Assembly: GCF_900107585.1 (NCBI RefSeq)
Contig: NZ_FNQM01000002.1
Coordinates: 124,001-188,000, forward strand
Direction of reading: 5' to 3'
DNA length: 64,000 nt
DNA from: Rubrimonas cliftonensis
Lineage (GTDB): Bacteria > Pseudomonadota > Alphaproteobacteria > Rhodobacterales > Rhodobacteraceae
Shown here: positions 62,232 through 64,000 of the stretch, one piece after another
How positions within the stretch are numbered: position 1 is the first letter of the stretch
Layout of the letters: the number at the start of each line of letters is the position of its first letter
Position numbers and translations under genes: made by a program
The notes under the pieces: generated by a model
Seen by the model: the letters and a program-made list of their open reading frames with translations, nothing else
What the model was told of the DNA's origin: nothing
Database searches by the model: none

Positions 62232-64000
62232 TTGACCGAACCCCACATCCGCATCGGCGTCGACATCGGCGGCACCTTCACCGATCTGCAGATCCTGAAC
62301 GAGGCGACCGGCGCCCTGGCGAGCTTCAAGACGCCGACGACGCCCGACCCGTCCGAGGGCCTCGTGACCGGCGTGCGCGAGGCGGCGGCGCGCTTCGGCT
62401 TCGACCTCGCGGCCGTCCGCCTGATCGTCCACGGCACGACCATCGCCACCAACGCGGTGCTGCAGCGCCGCCTCGCGCGGGGCGTGCTTCTGACGACCGC
62501 GGGCTTCGAGGACGTGCTGGAGATCGGCCGCCACGGCCGCCGCGACATCTACGGCCTGAAGCCGCACCAGGAGCCGCCGCTGATCCCGCGCGACCGCCGG
62601 CTCGGCCTGCCCGAGCGGATGCGCGCCGACGGCTCGGTGGAGACGCCGCTGACCGGGGCCGCGGTCGCCGAGGCGCTGGACCGGCTCGCCGCGCTGGGCG
62701 CGGAGGCCGTCGCCGTCTGCCTGCTCAACGCCCATGTCAACGCGGCCCACGAGACGGCGCTCGCCGAGGCGCTGGCGCGCGCGCGCCCCGACCTGCCGGT
62801 GTCGGTCTCCTCCGCCATCAGCCCCGAGATCCGCGAATACGAGCGCTGCTCGACCACCGCCCTCAACGCGCTGCTGATGCCGACCGTGGGCGGCTACCTC
62901 GAGCGGCTGGGCGGGCGGATGGCGGAGGCGGGCCTCTCGGCGCGGCTGCTGCTGGTGCAGTCCAACGGCGGCGTCTGCACGGCGGCGCTGGCGAAGGCGC
63001 AGCCGGCGCGGCTGCTGCTCTCGGGCCCCTCCGGAGGGGCGCTCGCGACGCTGCGCACCGCGAAGGCGCTGGGCCGCGAGAACGTCATCGGCGTCGACAT
63101 GGGCGGCACCTCCTACGATGTCTGCGTCGTGGCGGGTGGCCGGCTGACCTCGGTGACGCAGGGCGAGATCGACGGGCTGCCCGTCCGCCTGCCCATGGTG
63201 GAGATCCGCACCATCGGCTCCGGCGGCGGCTCCATCGCGCGGGTGGACGAGGCCGGGCGGCTGCGGGTGGGGCCGGAAAGCGCGGGGTCGCAGCCCGGCC
63301 CGGTCTGCTACGGGCGCGGCGGCGAGCGGCCTACCGTGACCGACGCGAACGTGGCGCTGGCCCGGCTCGACCCCGGCTTCTTTCTAGGAGGCGCCATGGC
63401 GCTCGACCGCGCCGGCGCGGCGGCGGCGATCTCGCGCGACGTCGGTGCGCCGCTGGGGCTGGCGCCGGAGGCGGCGGCGGAGGGGATGCTCGCGGTGACG
63501 GAGGCGCGCCTCGCGGCCGCGGCGCGGCTCAGCCTGTTCGAGAAGGGGCTCGACCCGCGGGAGTTCGCGCTGCTCTCCTTCGGCGGCGCGGGTGGGCTGC
63601 ACGCCACCAGCGTCGCCGAGGCGCTGGGCGTGCGTGAGGTCGTGTTTCCCGCCGACGCCTCGACCTTCTCGGCCTTCGGCATCCTCTATTCCGACATCAC
63701 CCACGATCTTGCGCGCTCGCGCGTCACCCCCGCCGACGAAGCCGCGCTGCCCTGGCTCGCCGAGACGCTGGCGGAGCTGCGCGCGCAGGGCGAGGCGCTG
63801 CTCGCCGACGACGGCGTGCCCGAGGCCGACCGGCGCGCCGCCGTCTCGGTCGACATGCGCTATCGCGGGCAGGCGTTCGAGCTGGTCACGCCTTGGGAGG
63901 TCGACCTCCCCGACGCCGCGGCGCTGGCGCGGCTGCTCGACGGCTTCCACGAACTGCACCGGCTGCGGTTCTCCTACAGCGACCCCGACGCCGCGACCGA
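62232..64000 (+). CDS. Second hydantoinase/oxoprolinase subunit A, cut by right edge
   Basis: At least 589 residues, continuing past the window. The start is a TTG at 62232 with CGGAGA seven bases upstream; it gives TEPHIRIGVDIGGTFTDLQIL, the actin-like phosphate loop. IVHGTTIATNAVLQRRLARGVLLTTAGFEDVLEIGRHGRRDIYGLKP, ENVIGVDMGGTSYDVCVVAGG, TIGSGGGSIARVD and GSQPGPVCYGRGGERPTVTDANVALARLDP follow in order with no stop. It is homologous to the hyuA at 52.3 kb but clearly diverged (HGRRDIYGL replaces DESRYDQYD), so it is an ancient paralogue with its own substrate. A hyuB partner is expected just to the right. Confidence 0.93.
   Translation, partial: MTEPHIRIGVDIGGTFTDLQILNEATGALASFKTPTTPDPSEGLVTGVREAAARFGFDLAAVRLIVHGTTIATNAVLQRRLARGVLLTTAGFEDVLEIGRHGRRDIYGLKPHQEPPLIPRDRRLGLPERMRADGSVETPLTGAAVAEALDRLAALGAEAVAVCLLNAHVNAAHETALAEALARARPDLPVSVSSAISPEIREYERCSTTALNALLMPTVGGYLERLGGRMAEAGLSARLLLVQSNGGVCTAALAKAQPARLLLSGPSGGALATLRTAKALGRENVIGVDMGGTSYDVCVVAGGRLTSVTQGEIDGLPVRLPMVEIRTIGSGGGSIARVDEAGRLRVGPESAGSQPGPVCYGRGGERPTVTDANVALARLDPGFFLGGAMALDRAGAAAAISRDVGAPLGLAPEAAAEGMLAVTEARLAAAARLSLFEKGLDPREFALLSFGGAGGLHATSVAEALGVREVVFPADASTFSAFGILYSDITHDLARSRVTPADEAALPWLAETLAELRAQGEALLADDGVPEADRRAAVSVDMRYRGQAFELVTPWEVDLPDAAALARLLDGFHELHRLRFSYSDPDAAT

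Overview
The window is very GC-rich DNA (roughly 70% or more by eye) with densely packed genes, many 4-base ATGA-type overlaps and frequent GTG/TTG starts. A choline-O-sulfate/betaine locus with a Cho-type ABC importer, two TRAP transporters, several PotABCD-type ABC importers and an Imp-like type VI secretion cluster together suggest a high-GC alphaproteobacterium, perhaps Rhodobacterales-like. No rRNA or tRNA is present to confirm this. I see no phage, insertion sequence or CRISPR array.

Region 1 (1-12.9 kb, minus strand) is part of a type VI secretion locus, in transcription order SPOR protein-tssJ-tssK-tssL-tssM-tssA-tssB-tssC-hcp-(tssE). It encodes the membrane complex (TssJLM), a baseplate protein (TssK), the cap protein (TssA), the sheath (TssBC) and the tube (Hcp). 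TssE runs off the left edge, and tssF, tssG, tssH and vgrG are not in the window. Just upstream are a DUF4280 PAAR-like spike candidate and a small unknown protein. Two stretches of 0.66 and 1.04 kb hold no convincing gene.

Region 2 (13.9-23.3 kb): a SET-domain protein coupled to an EmrE-sized transporter; a polyamine-type periplasmic binding protein coupled to a hybrid histidine kinase; then dabB-dabA, an energy-coupled inorganic-carbon accumulation pair, with a divergent LysR regulator.

Region 3 (23.3-36 kb): an SDR; allantoinase (PuuE-type) with ureidoglycolate lyase for purine catabolism; a divergent PotABCD-type ABC importer; then a convergent operon of SDR, ABC importer and a histidinol-dehydrogenase-like enzyme whose metal-ligand positions differ from biosynthetic HisD.

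Region 4 (36-44.4 kb): choXWV and betI-betC-betB-betA face each other across a BetI-type palindrome. Together they import choline or choline sulfate and convert it to glycine betaine.

Region 5 (44.5-50.8 kb): a lone ParB-like domain protein, a long perfect palindrome, a hybrid kinase whose receiver and HPt domains both lack their phospho-acceptor residues, and a rare fusion of a proline-iminopeptidase-like hydrolase with an S9 prolyl-oligopeptidase-like enzyme.

Region 6 (50.8-64 kb): an M20-type amidohydrolase, hyuA-hyuB, two complete TRAP transporters and a second hyuA-type gene cut by the right edge. This looks like uptake and ATP-dependent ring opening of cyclic amides such as hydantoins or 5-oxoproline, though the substrate cannot be fixed from sequence.
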